From an uncultured bacterium (lineage in GTDB: Bacteria; Gemmatimonadota; Gemmatimonadetes; Longimicrobiales; RSA9): a stretch of DNA of 46,980 nt. The stretch covers positions 1 through 46,980 of the forward strand of contig CALBZE010000106.1 of the NCBI GenBank assembly GCA_937889645.1, in the 5' to 3' direction. Position 1 is the stretch's first letter; each line of letters starts with the position of its first letter. Below the pieces are notes generated by a model that had not been told where the DNA came from, did no database searches, and was given only the letters and a program-made list of their open reading frames with translations. Made by a program: the position numbers and the translations under genes. Below, piece after piece: positions 14,924 through 22,175 of this stretch.

Positions 14924-15370
14924 TCACTCGATCCGGACGAAGGCGTGCTCGTAGCGGAAGCAGCACGGGTCCGCCAGGATCAGCGTGTCGGGCCCGCGGC
15001 TGCGCACGACCTGGCGCTCGACGCCGGGATCGAACGGGAAGGCGTGGAGCGGGTCGTCGTAGTGGAGCCCGGTGCTCGGCGTCGAACCGGCGGAATCGTG
15101 CACCGGCGCGATACGGTACCCGACCCGGGAGTGGATGGAATCCCCCTCGTAGATCGTGAGTCGCCCGTTGCGGTGGAAGTACAGGATCCGCTCGTACCCT
15201 TCGGCGTCCGGCGTCGGACGGATCCCGGCGATCCCGCCGGATGAGCCGACCCAGCGCCACGGCCCGTGTATCGAAGTGGAGTCGGCGGAAGGTTCGCGGT
15301 TCGTACAGCCCACGGCGACCGCCCCCGCGAGGAGCAGGAGGGCGGCCGGATTCCGGAGATGTCCAGGCAT
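14924..15370 (-). CDS. Small lipoprotein, unknown function
   Basis: A 148-residue protein with a lipoprotein signal (ALLLLAGAVAVGC, Cys at residue 22) and a mature part containing IHGPWRWVGSSGGIAG, ILYFHRNGRLTIYEGDSI and a paired cysteine in ADPCCFRYEHAF. GPW+WxxSSGG is the start of a small beta-rich lipocalin-like domain seen in many uncharacterised lipoproteins. ATG 15370 matches the lipoprotein signal; the long open frame upstream is antisense to the next gene. It lies 62 bases after the GIY-YIG nuclease gene and may be the last gene of the M48-purD-mutM unit. Confidence 0.8.
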   Translation of the reverse strand: MPGHLRNPAALLLLAGAVAVGCTNREPSADSTSIHGPWRWVGSSGGIAGIRPTPDAEGYERILYFHRNGRLTIYEGDSIHSRVGYRIAPVHDSAGSTPSTGLHYDDPLHAFPFDPGVERQVVRSRGPDTLILADPCCFRYEHAFVRIE

Positions 15371-15432
15371 TGCGCACCGATCCTGCGAGGGGTCCACTTC
15401 CAACCCCGAGGATTGCAGGATCGAAGCCAGCC

Positions 15433-16509
15433 TCAGGCGGTGAGGCGCGCGTCCAGCAGCTCGGCGGGATCGATGAGTCGGCTCCGCTCCTCCGGGTTGA
15501 GACGGAACCACCGCGCGACGAGGAGGATCTCCGCCGCCTGGTGCGGGCAGACGGGGAGCAGGGAAGGCTCGACCCGGCCCAGCTCGGTCCGGATCGCGTC
15601 GGCCACACGTGCCGCATCCTCGGGCGCGTCCGGCCAGTCGAACTCGGCGCGGACCAATCCGTTCCGGATCAGGTAGAGTCGGTCCGGTCCCTCGTGCCCG
15701 GGGACGCGATAGAGGTACGTCGTCGCCTGGATGCTGCCGCGCAGGGCCATGAGTTCTCGCCGAACGCCGTCGAGCCGGTCGGCGCGGTCGCGCAGCGCGG
15801 CGGCGTACTCGAACTGGAGCCGCTCCGCCGCCTGCGCCATCCGCTCCCGCAGCACGAGGAGCGGCGTGTCGGCCCGGCCCTCGAGGAATTGGCAGGCCAG
15901 GTCGACACGCTCGAGGTACTTGCCTCGGGTGCAGCGCGCAGCGCATGGGGAGAGGCACCGGCCGATCTCGCCGCGGTAGCAGCGAGGCGATTCGTCGACG
16001 CGGAACAGCTCGAGCTGGTCGGCGAACCGCATCTTCGTCGCCGCGCGGCAGTCGCGGAGCTCGAGGAGGTCGGACAGCTCGCGGATCGCCTCGCGCACAC
16101 GGGCGCGCCCGCGGAACGGGCCGTAATACAGCGCGCCGTCCTCGGCCACGTCGCCGGCCAGGAGGAGCCGCGGCGCCGCCTCGCGTGTCACCTTGATGAA
16201 ACAGTACTGCCGGTCCCGCTTGTGCTCGACGTTGTAGACCGGGCGCCACCGCTTGATCTGGCGCATCTCGGTGAGGAGCGCGGCGAACTCGTTCGGGACG
16301 TAGTCCCACTCGATGCCGTGGGCGTGGCCGATGATCTCGGCCGCCTTCTCGCCGCGCCGGGCACGGAAGTACGAGAGGAGGCGAGTGCGAACGCGCACGG
16401 ACTTCCCCACGTAGAGCACCTCGCCGGACGGACCGAGCATGCGGTAGAGGCCGGGGCGGTCCCGGGCATGCTCCCGGACGTGGGCGCGGAGTTCTGCCGT
16501 GCGACTCAT
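15433..16509 (-). CDS. GIY-YIG nuclease resembling the N-terminal half of UvrC (Cho-like)
   Basis: A 358-residue protein. The GIY-YIG domain (about 18-100) has GLY at 20-22, YVG at 33-35, basic VRVRTRLLSYFR and NEFAALLTEMRQIKRWRP, whose Glu is the usual metal ligand. A middle segment carries several cysteines (GRCLSPCAARC), as in UvrC. The UVR helical motif RMAQAAERLQFEYAAALRDR (about 225-245) follows. The C-terminal RNase H-like nuclease and HhH domains of UvrC are absent, so it could make only the 3' incision, like Cho. It lies 47 bases after mutM, a repair context. Confidence 0.86.
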   Translation of the reverse strand: MSRTAELRAHVREHARDRPGLYRMLGPSGEVLYVGKSVRVRTRLLSYFRARRGEKAAEIIGHAHGIEWDYVPNEFAALLTEMRQIKRWRPVYNVEHKRDRQYCFIKVTREAAPRLLLAGDVAEDGALYYGPFRGRARVREAIRELSDLLELRDCRAATKMRFADQLELFRVDESPRCYRGEIGRCLSPCAARCTRGKYLERVDLACQFLEGRADTPLLVLRERMAQAAERLQFEYAAALRDRADRLDGVRRELMALRGSIQATTYLYRVPGHEGPDRLYLIRNGLVRAEFDWPDAPEDAARVADAIRTELGRVEPSLLPVCPHQAAEILLVARWFRLNPEERSRLIDPAELLDARLTA

Positions 16510-16556
16510 GGACGGTGTTACAGCCCGAGCCTTCCCGGGGTCCCGTCGACGACGGG

Positions 16557-17393
16557 TTACTTCTGGCAGTTGGGGCAGTAGAACGCGGAACGGTTGCTGA
16601 TCACGACCCGTTCGATCGGCGTGCCGCAGACGGGGCAAGGCTTGCCTTCCCGGCCGTAGACCCTGAGCAGCGGCTCGAAGCCGCCGGCCTCGCCGCTGGC
16701 GTCGCGGTAGTCCCGCAGCGTCGTGCCCCGCACCTTGATCGCTTCGCCCAGGACGTCGCGGATCCCCTTGCGCAGCCGTTCGGCGTCCGCGCGGCTCAGG
16801 GTGTTCGCCGGTCGCGTCGGGCGGATCCCCGCACGGAACAGCGCCTCGTTCGCGTAGATGTTTCCGATCCCCGCGATGCGGCGCTGGTCCAGGAGCCAGT
16901 TGCGGATCGGCGTGCGCGACCGCTGCGTCATCTCGTGGAGTCGCTCGGCCGTGAGCGCGTCGGAGAACGGCTCGATGCCCAGCTCACGCTGCCTGGCCAG
17001 CCATTCCTTGGGGGTGTAGAGATCGAGCCGGCCGAAGCGCCGGATGTCGTCGTAGAGGATCGCGCCGCCGTGGTCCAGCTCGAACCGGACGGCCACGTGA
17101 CGCAGCTCCGATGCCTTGGGCGCCTCGCTCACCACGAGCCGGCCGGTCATCCCCAGGTTGACGACGAGGATGGGGCCGATCCGGGAACCGGCCCGGAAGC
17201 GGATCACCACATTCTTGCCGCGGCGGCCGACGTCGCCGATGTGCCGCCCGACCACGCGGTCGGAGAGCGACTTCGCCGTGAGTCCGGAGCCGAGGACGTC
17301 GGCGTGGGTGACCTTCACCCCGGTGACCGTGCGGCCGACGACGTGGCGGCGCAGGTCGCGCGCGATCGTCTCGGCCTCAGGAAGCTCGGGCAT
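16557..17393 (-). CDS. mutM: Formamidopyrimidine-DNA glycosylase (Fpg/MutM)
   Basis: A 278-residue bifunctional glycosylase/AP lyase that removes 8-oxoguanine and FapyG. The catalytic MPELPEAETIARDL start gives the mature Pro1-Glu2 pair. The helix-two-turn-helix region contains RIAGIGNIYANEALF, and the C-terminal zinc finger has four cysteines: CPVC then, 16 residues later, CPNC. ATG 17393 overlaps the purD stop by 17 bases. Length and motif set are complete, so it should be active. Confidence 0.96.
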   Translation of the reverse strand: MPELPEAETIARDLRRHVVGRTVTGVKVTHADVLGSGLTAKSLSDRVVGRHIGDVGRRGKNVVIRFRAGSRIGPILVVNLGMTGRLVVSEAPKASELRHVAVRFELDHGGAILYDDIRRFGRLDLYTPKEWLARQRELGIEPFSDALTAERLHEMTQRSRTPIRNWLLDQRRIAGIGNIYANEALFRAGIRPTRPANTLSRADAERLRKGIRDVLGEAIKVRGTTLRDYRDASGEAGGFEPLLRVYGREGKPCPVCGTPIERVVISNRSAFYCPNCQK

Positions 17394-18666
17394 GGCGCTG
17401 CAACTCTCGCCAGCCGATGTCGCGGCGGAACTGCTTCCCCTCGAACTCGATCGCCTCGGCCGCCGCACGGCTGCGGTCCGCCGCCTGCTCGATCGTCGGC
17501 GCGAGCGCGGTGACGGCCAGGACCCGCCCGCCGGACGTGACCAGCCGCCCGTCGCGAAGCTCCGTCCCCGCGTGGAACACGACGACGTCGTCGGCTTCGG
17601 CGACGTGCGCCGGGATCGTGATCGGCTTCCCCTTCTCGTACGAGCCGGGGTAGCCCGCGGACGCGAGGACGGTGGTGAGCGCGTAGCCGTCGTGCCACTC
17701 CAGGCGCGAGGTCGCGATCGTCTCGCCGCGGGCGATCCCGAGCATCGGCTCGAGGAGCGAGGAGCGCAGCAGCGGAATCAGCGCTTCCGTTTCCGGATCG
17801 CCGAAGCGGGCGTTGAACTCCACGACCTTCGGCCCGTCGGCCGTCACCATGAGCCCCGCGTACAGGAGCCCGCGGAACGGACGGCCGTCCTCGCGCAGCG
17901 CGGCGAGCGTGGGGAGAAGGACTTCGCGGCGGATGCGCTCGAGGAGCGTCGCGTCGACCAGCGAGACGGGGGCATAGGCGCCCATCCCACCGGTGTTCGG
18001 TCCGACGTCGCCTTCGCCGACGCGCTTGTAGTCCTGGGCCGGGAGCATCGGGAGGACGTTCTCGCCGTCGGTCAGCGCGAAGACCGAGAGCTCCTCGCCC
18101 TCCATGAACTCCTCGACGACGATCTCGCTCCCCGCCGCACCGAACTCGCCGCCGGCGAGCATTGCCCGCGCGGCGTCCACGGCCGCATCGACCGAGTCGC
18201 AGACGACGGCGCCCTTGCCGGCCGCGAGGCCGGACGCCTTGACGACGATCGGCGCACCTCGCTCGCGGATGTACGCCTCCGCGGTCCCGACATCGGTGAA
18301 GGACCGGTACGCCGCGGTCGGCACGCCGGCGCGCGCCATGACCGACTTCGCGTACGCCTTGGAGGACTCGATCGCCGCGGCGTCGCGCGTGGGTCCGAAG
18401 ATGGCGAGCCCGCGGCGGACGAAGACGTCGACGATCCCCGCATCGAGCGGCGCCTCCGGTCCCACGACCGTGAGGTCGATCGCGTTCGACTCGGCCCAGG
18501 CCGCGAGCGCGGCCACGTCCGTGGGCGAGAGGGGGAGCGACGTCGCCAGGTCGGCCGTCCCGCCGTTCCCCTTCGTGATGTAGAACTCCGCGTCGGGAGC
18601 ATCCCGTCGCAGCTTCCAGAGCAGCGCGTGCTCCCGACCTCCGTTTCCGACGATCAGGATCTTCAT
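17377..18666 (-). CDS. purD: Phosphoribosylamine--glycine ligase
   Basis: A 429-residue ATP-grasp enzyme for the second step of purine synthesis: phosphoribosylamine + glycine + ATP to GAR. Signatures: MKILIVGNGGREHALLWKL, VGPEAPLDAGIVD, the ATP-grasp VKASGLAAGKGAVVC, NTGGMGAYAP and VVEFNARFGDPETEALIPLL. ATG 18666 lies 10 bases downstream of the M48 protease stop, and the gene overlaps mutM, so all are one transcript. Full length, no anomalies. Confidence 0.97.
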   Translation of the reverse strand: MKILIVGNGGREHALLWKLRRDAPDAEFYITKGNGGTADLATSLPLSPTDVAALAAWAESNAIDLTVVGPEAPLDAGIVDVFVRRGLAIFGPTRDAAAIESSKAYAKSVMARAGVPTAAYRSFTDVGTAEAYIRERGAPIVVKASGLAAGKGAVVCDSVDAAVDAARAMLAGGEFGAAGSEIVVEEFMEGEELSVFALTDGENVLPMLPAQDYKRVGEGDVGPNTGGMGAYAPVSLVDATLLERIRREVLLPTLAALREDGRPFRGLLYAGLMVTADGPKVVEFNARFGDPETEALIPLLRSSLLEPMLGIARGETIATSRLEWHDGYALTTVLASAGYPGSYEKGKPITIPAHVAEADDVVVFHAGTELRDGRLVTSGGRVLAVTALAPTIEQAADRSRAAAEAIEFEGKQFRRDIGWRELQRHARAS

Positions 18667-18676
18667 GCCGTTCAAG

Positions 18677-19660
18677 TTACGGCTGCTTGAACCCGGCGGC
18701 AAACGCGTCGCGGACCTTGCGCGCCGCCTCGCTCATCTGGTCCATCATCGACTTGGCGTCCTCGGCGTAGGCGCGCATCGCGGCCGCGAGGTCTTCGGAG
18801 TAGGGCGTCCTGCCGTCCGTGCGGCGCCGATACTCGCCGCGCAGTACGCGGTCGTAGTCACCCGCCTCGATCCAGTCCCGCAGCTCCGCGACCCGGAGCA
18901 CGTGGAAGGGGTGCGTCGAGCCGAGCAGGTTCAGGACCTTGAACACCGCGTCTGCCACATCGCCGCCGCGGCGGTACTCGTCGGCCTGCTGGAGGAACTC
19001 GTTCAGGTCGGTCTCTTCGCGCGAGCCGCCGCCGGCCAGCTTCAGCATCGTGCGCAGCGCGGCTTCGGGGTTCTGGACCGCGAGCAGCCCGGCGCGGTCG
19101 GCCGAGAGCTCGCTCTTTCGGCTCCACTCGAGGAGCCCGAGCAGCACGGCGCGCGCCGCCAGCCCCACGATCGGAAAGCCGAGCTCGGCCAGCCGGATCA
19201 GGACGACGGTCATCGTGCGGTAGAGCACGTGGCCGCTCATGATGTGGCCGAGCTCGTGGCCGAGCAGGAAGATCAGCTCCTCGTCGTCCAGGAGCGCCAG
19301 CGAGCCCGAGTTGAGGACGATGAACGGCTTGTCCATCCCGTACGCGCCGGCGTTGACGAGCGGCGTCTGAGAGACGAAGAGCGGATACGGCTCTGGCGCG
19401 TCGAGCGTCTCGAGCACCTCGCGATAACGGGCGTGGACCTTGGGGAACTGTCGCTCCGACACGCGCACGGCGTTCGCCTGGAAGGCGAGGCGGATCGGTT
19501 TCTCGCCGAAGAGGCCGAAGACCTTCTTGAGGACCTCGTCGAACACGGGGACGCGGCGAAGAGCGGCGAGTGCTGCGCGGTCGGCCGGGTGTTCCCAGGT
19601 GCTGGGGTCGATCTCGGAGAGGGGACGGCGTGGCGCTCGGACGTTCGTGGAATCGGTCAT
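18677..19660 (-). CDS. M48-family zinc metalloprotease
   Basis: A 327-residue protein with the zincin motif LGHELGH and, downstream, the third ligand region KSELSADRAG. Hydrophobic segments flank the HELGH helix (MTVVLIRLAELGFPIVGLAARAVLLGLL), suggesting membrane association as in HtpX/BepA-like M48 proteases. No obvious signal peptide, so it is probably not BepA-type exported. The family degrades or handles damaged proteins. It is the first gene of the purD-mutM unit, behind a strong hairpin. Confidence 0.88.
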   Translation of the reverse strand: MTDSTNVRAPRRPLSEIDPSTWEHPADRAALAALRRVPVFDEVLKKVFGLFGEKPIRLAFQANAVRVSERQFPKVHARYREVLETLDAPEPYPLFVSQTPLVNAGAYGMDKPFIVLNSGSLALLDDEELIFLLGHELGHIMSGHVLYRTMTVVLIRLAELGFPIVGLAARAVLLGLLEWSRKSELSADRAGLLAVQNPEAALRTMLKLAGGGSREETDLNEFLQQADEYRRGGDVADAVFKVLNLLGSTHPFHVLRVAELRDWIEAGDYDRVLRGEYRRRTDGRTPYSEDLAAAMRAYAEDAKSMMDQMSEAARKVRDAFAAGFKQP

Positions 19661-19680
19661 GTTGCTGCTCCGGGTTCGGG

Positions 19681-19716
19681 ACGGCCCGGCGCCGCGCTCG
19701 AGCGGCGCCGGGCCGT
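19681..19716 (-). terminator. Very strong GC hairpin after the cystathionine synthase gene
   Basis: A perfect 15-bp inverted repeat (19681-19695 with 19702-19716) with a GCTCGA loop. It lies between the end of the PLP-enzyme gene (19811) and the M48 gene start (19660). A second inverted repeat (7-bp arms with further inner pairing) occupies about 19729-19754. No U-tract. Confidence 0.55.
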
Positions 19717-19810
19717 CGTTCGTGCCGACCGGCGCTGCGGCGCAGCGGCGCCGGCCGTGCTCGGACCTACGACGAGCGTTGGTGGGCGGTTTCGCGCCGT
19801 TTCCCCGCGA

Positions 19811-20968
19811 TCACGCGTTGCGCAGCGCGCGATCGAGGTCCTCGATGAGGTCGTCGACGTCCTCGATCCCGACGGACAGACGGACGAGGGAGTCGGTGAT
19901 CCCCATGGCCGCCCGCCGATCGGGCGGAACGGACGCGTGGGTCTGGAGCGCCGGCAGCCCGATGAGGCTCTCGACGCCGCCCAGACTCTCCGCCAGCGAG
20001 AAGATGCGCGTCCCCTCCACGACTTTCTTCGCCCGCTCGGCGGAGCCCAGCTCGATGCTGAGCATCCCGGTGAAGCCGCGCATCTGGCGCTTGGCCAGCT
20101 CGTGCTGCGGGTGGGACGGCAGCCCCGGGTAATGGACCCGCTCGACGGCCGGGTGGTTTTGCAGGAACTCGGCCACGCGCTGCCCGTTCTGGTTGTGCCG
20201 CTCCATACGGACGTGGAGCGTCTTGGTCCCGCGGAGCACGAGCCAGCAGTCCCACGGCCCGGGCACGGCGCCGACGGCCTTTTGCTGGAAGCGCAGGTCT
20301 TCGGCGATGCGGTCGTCGTTGGTAACGACGATGCCGCCGATCACGTCGGAGTGGCCGTTCAGGTACTTGGTACTGGAGTGGACGACGATGGTCGCGCCGA
20401 GCTCGAGCGGCCGCTGGTTGTACGGCGAGGCGAAGGTGTTGTCGACCGACAGATCGATCCCGGCGTCGCGCGCGATCTCGGCGATCGCGCGGATGTCGCA
20501 CAACCGCATGAGCGGGTTGGTCGGCGTCTCGACGTGGATGAGCTTCGTGTTCGGTCGGATGGCGCGGCGCACGTTGTCGGGGTCGCGGGAGTCGACGAAC
20601 GTGAACTCGAGGCCGAGGCGGGAGAGGACCTGCGTGAACAGGCGCGTGGTGCCGCCGTAGGTGTTCTCCTCGGACACTACGTGGTCGCCGGCGGAGAGGC
20701 GCTTGACGATCGCCTCGGTCGCGGCGAGCCCGCTGGAGAACGCGATGCCGTGCTTGCCGCCCTCCAGCGCCGCGACGTTGGCCTCGAGCGCGGACCGGGT
20801 CGGGTTGCTCACCCGCGCGTACTCGTAACCCTGGCGCGGCTTGCCGAGTCCTTCCTGCACGTAGGTCGAGGTCTGGAAGACCGGCGGCATGATCGCGCCG
20901 GTCGTCGGCTCCGGCTGCTGCCCCGCGTGGATCGCGAGGGTGGCGAAGCGAAACGCGTCGTCCGTCAT
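19811..20968 (-). CDS. Cystathionine gamma-synthase/lyase family PLP enzyme
   Basis: A 385-residue Cys/Met-metabolism PLP enzyme. Motifs: FATLAIHAGQQPEPTTGA at the start, EYARVSNPTRSALE, FSSGLAATEAIV, the PLP lysine in VHSSTKYLNGHSDVIGG, and SLGGVESLIGLP near the C-terminus. The family makes or breaks the C-S bond of cystathionine or related thioethers. The GHSDVIGG lysine region and the SLGGVES motif fit both gamma-synthase and gamma-lyase, and no neighbouring gene decides. ATG 20968 follows GGAACAACCG. Monocistronic by the flanking promoter and hairpin. Confidence 0.93.
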   Translation of the reverse strand: MTDDAFRFATLAIHAGQQPEPTTGAIMPPVFQTSTYVQEGLGKPRQGYEYARVSNPTRSALEANVAALEGGKHGIAFSSGLAATEAIVKRLSAGDHVVSEENTYGGTTRLFTQVLSRLGLEFTFVDSRDPDNVRRAIRPNTKLIHVETPTNPLMRLCDIRAIAEIARDAGIDLSVDNTFASPYNQRPLELGATIVVHSSTKYLNGHSDVIGGIVVTNDDRIAEDLRFQQKAVGAVPGPWDCWLVLRGTKTLHVRMERHNQNGQRVAEFLQNHPAVERVHYPGLPSHPQHELAKRQMRGFTGMLSIELGSAERAKKVVEGTRIFSLAESLGGVESLIGLPALQTHASVPPDRRAAMGITDSLVRLSVGIEDVDDLIEDLDRALRNA

Positions 20969-21011
20969 CGGTTGTTCCGTCGGAAATGGTTCGAAGTTGC
21001 CGGGGGCGGGA

Positions 21012-21040
21012 AAGGTAGGCGCCGTCGCCGGGGCGGGCAA
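21012..21040 (-). promoter_or_regulatory. Sigma70-type promoter of the cystathionine synthase-like gene
   Basis: On the minus strand: TTGCCC (21040-21035), 17-base spacer, TACCTT (21017-21012). It shares the TTGCCC -35 with the EamA promoter and the divergent hydrolase promoter. Confidence 0.5.
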
Positions 21041-21162
21041 CGGGGCCGGGAGACGCGGCCGGTGGCGATGGGCGGCCGGCTGCGTGAGGGAGGTGCCGCG
21101 GGCGACAACCGGTGCCGTCGCGCCTCCAACGGCCGGTGCCCCGCCCATCTGGAGAGGTGCGA

Positions 21163-21192
21163 TTGCCCGCCCGGTCCGGAGCGTTGTAGACT
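21163..21192 (+). promoter_or_regulatory. Sigma70-type promoter of the alpha/beta hydrolase gene
   Basis: TTGCCC (21163-21168), 18-base spacer, TAGACT (21187-21192), 61 bases before the inferred TTG start. The rest of the divergent intergenic region (20969-21253) holds no further gene; it is GC-rich with short inverted repeats. Confidence 0.5.
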
Positions 21193-21253
21193 TCGGCGCC
21201 GACGCCGCGCGCCGCGCGGCGTGGCCTGGGGAACGAGAGCGGAGGTTCGCGGA

Positions 21254-22087
21254 TTGTCTGGTCGGCAACTGGCGCACGAGCGGATCACGGCCCCGGGGGC
21301 TGAGCCCGGGCGGTGGCTGTTCGTGCTTCACGGCATCTACGGGATGGGCCGCAACTGGGGCTCGGTCGCTCGCCGGGTCGTGGCCGCGCGGCCCGATTGG
21401 GGCGTCGTGCTGGTCGACCTGCGTGAGCACGGCGGCTCGCAGGGATTCGCACCACCGCACACGCTCGCCGCGGCGGCGGCGGACGTGAGGGAGCTGGCGC
21501 GCGCGCTCGGTGTCCGGACGGACGCGATCCTCGGCCATTCGTTCGGCGGCAAGGTCGCGCTCGTTTATGCCAGGGATTACCCGGGTGACGTCGACCAGCT
21601 CTGGATCGTCGATTCGACCCCTGAGGCGCGGGCTCCGGGCGGGAGTGCGGTGCGGATGCTGGAATCCGTGCGTCGCCACCCCGGCCCGTTCGCGACGCGG
21701 GGCGAGGCCGTGAGCGCGCTGGAGGGCGACGGCTGGGCGACGGGCGTGGCGCAGTGGATGTCGAGCAACCTCTCGCCGACCGACGGCCGGTACCACTGGA
21801 CGCTCGACTTCGACGTCATGCAGTCGCTGCTCGATGATTTCTTCGCGACAGATCTGATGGATCTGGTCGAGGCGCCGCCCGACGAGTTGGAGATCCATTT
21901 CCTGCGAGCGACGCAATCGGACGTGCTCCGGGATGAGGTGGCCCGGCGGATCGAGGTCGCCGGCCAGCGGACGGGTCGCGTCCGGCTCCACGAGGTCGAG
22001 GGCGGCCACTGGCTCAACGCGGACAATCCGAGCGCGTTAATCGAGCTCCTGGCTGGCGGCCTGCCTGCGTCGACAAGTGTTTCTTGA
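21254..22087 (+). CDS. Alpha/beta-fold hydrolase, TTG start
   Basis: A 277-residue alpha/beta hydrolase with oxyanion-side VLHGIYGMGRNWGS, LVDLREHGGS, the nucleophile elbow GHSFGGK, and a C-terminal histidine in EVEGGHWLNADNP. The pattern is that of YbfF-like esterases. No ATG exists upstream of the homology; TTG 21254 has GGAGG 8 bases ahead (21241-21245), so it is the likely start (LSGRQLAHER). The glmM promoter overlaps its stop codon. Substrate unknown. Confidence 0.85.
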   Translation: MSGRQLAHERITAPGAEPGRWLFVLHGIYGMGRNWGSVARRVVAARPDWGVVLVDLREHGGSQGFAPPHTLAAAAADVRELARALGVRTDAILGHSFGGKVALVYARDYPGDVDQLWIVDSTPEARAPGGSAVRMLESVRRHPGPFATRGEAVSALEGDGWATGVAQWMSSNLSPTDGRYHWTLDFDVMQSLLDDFFATDLMDLVEAPPDELEIHFLRATQSDVLRDEVARRIEVAGQRTGRVRLHEVEGGHWLNADNPSALIELLAGGLPASTSVS

Positions 22088-22112
22088 CCATGCCAGGTGT
22101 GCGATCTAATAT
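22084..22112 (+). promoter_or_regulatory. Sigma70-type promoter of glmM
   Basis: TTGACC (22084-22089), exactly 17 bases, TAATAT (22107-22112): the best promoter in the window. It overlaps the stop codon of the upstream hydrolase. Predicted start about 22119, i.e. just before the hairpin at 22122. Confidence 0.75.
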
Positions 22113-22121
22113 TGTCGACCC

Positions 22122-22163
22122 GGGGCCGGCCGTAGGCGTACACGGCGGCCCCGTCGCTTTTTT
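22122..22163 (+). terminator. Terminator-like hairpin with T6 tract in the glmM leader
   Basis: Stem of about 10 bp with one bulged G (22122-22132 with 22143-22152), loop about 10 bases, then GTCGC and TTTTTT (22158-22163). It is the only hairpin in the window with a proper U-tract. It ends immediately before the glmM ribosome site GGAGGG and lies downstream of the glmM promoter, so it could terminate hydrolase read-through, attenuate glmM, or cap the 5' end of the glmM mRNA. Confidence 0.65.
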
Positions 22164-22175
22164 GGAGGGCGGTCG

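Noticed and set aside
13170..15617. 815-codon minus-strand open frame across ubiX and the phosphodiesterase
   Set aside because: No domain; plus-strand genes and the minus-strand lipoprotein explain the region.
18665..21253. Very long plus-strand open frame (1140 codons) across M48, PLP-enzyme and intergenic DNA
   Set aside because: Only its last ~277 codons encode a recognisable protein; the rest is the antisense of minus-strand genes with complete motifs, an effect of GC-rich codon use.
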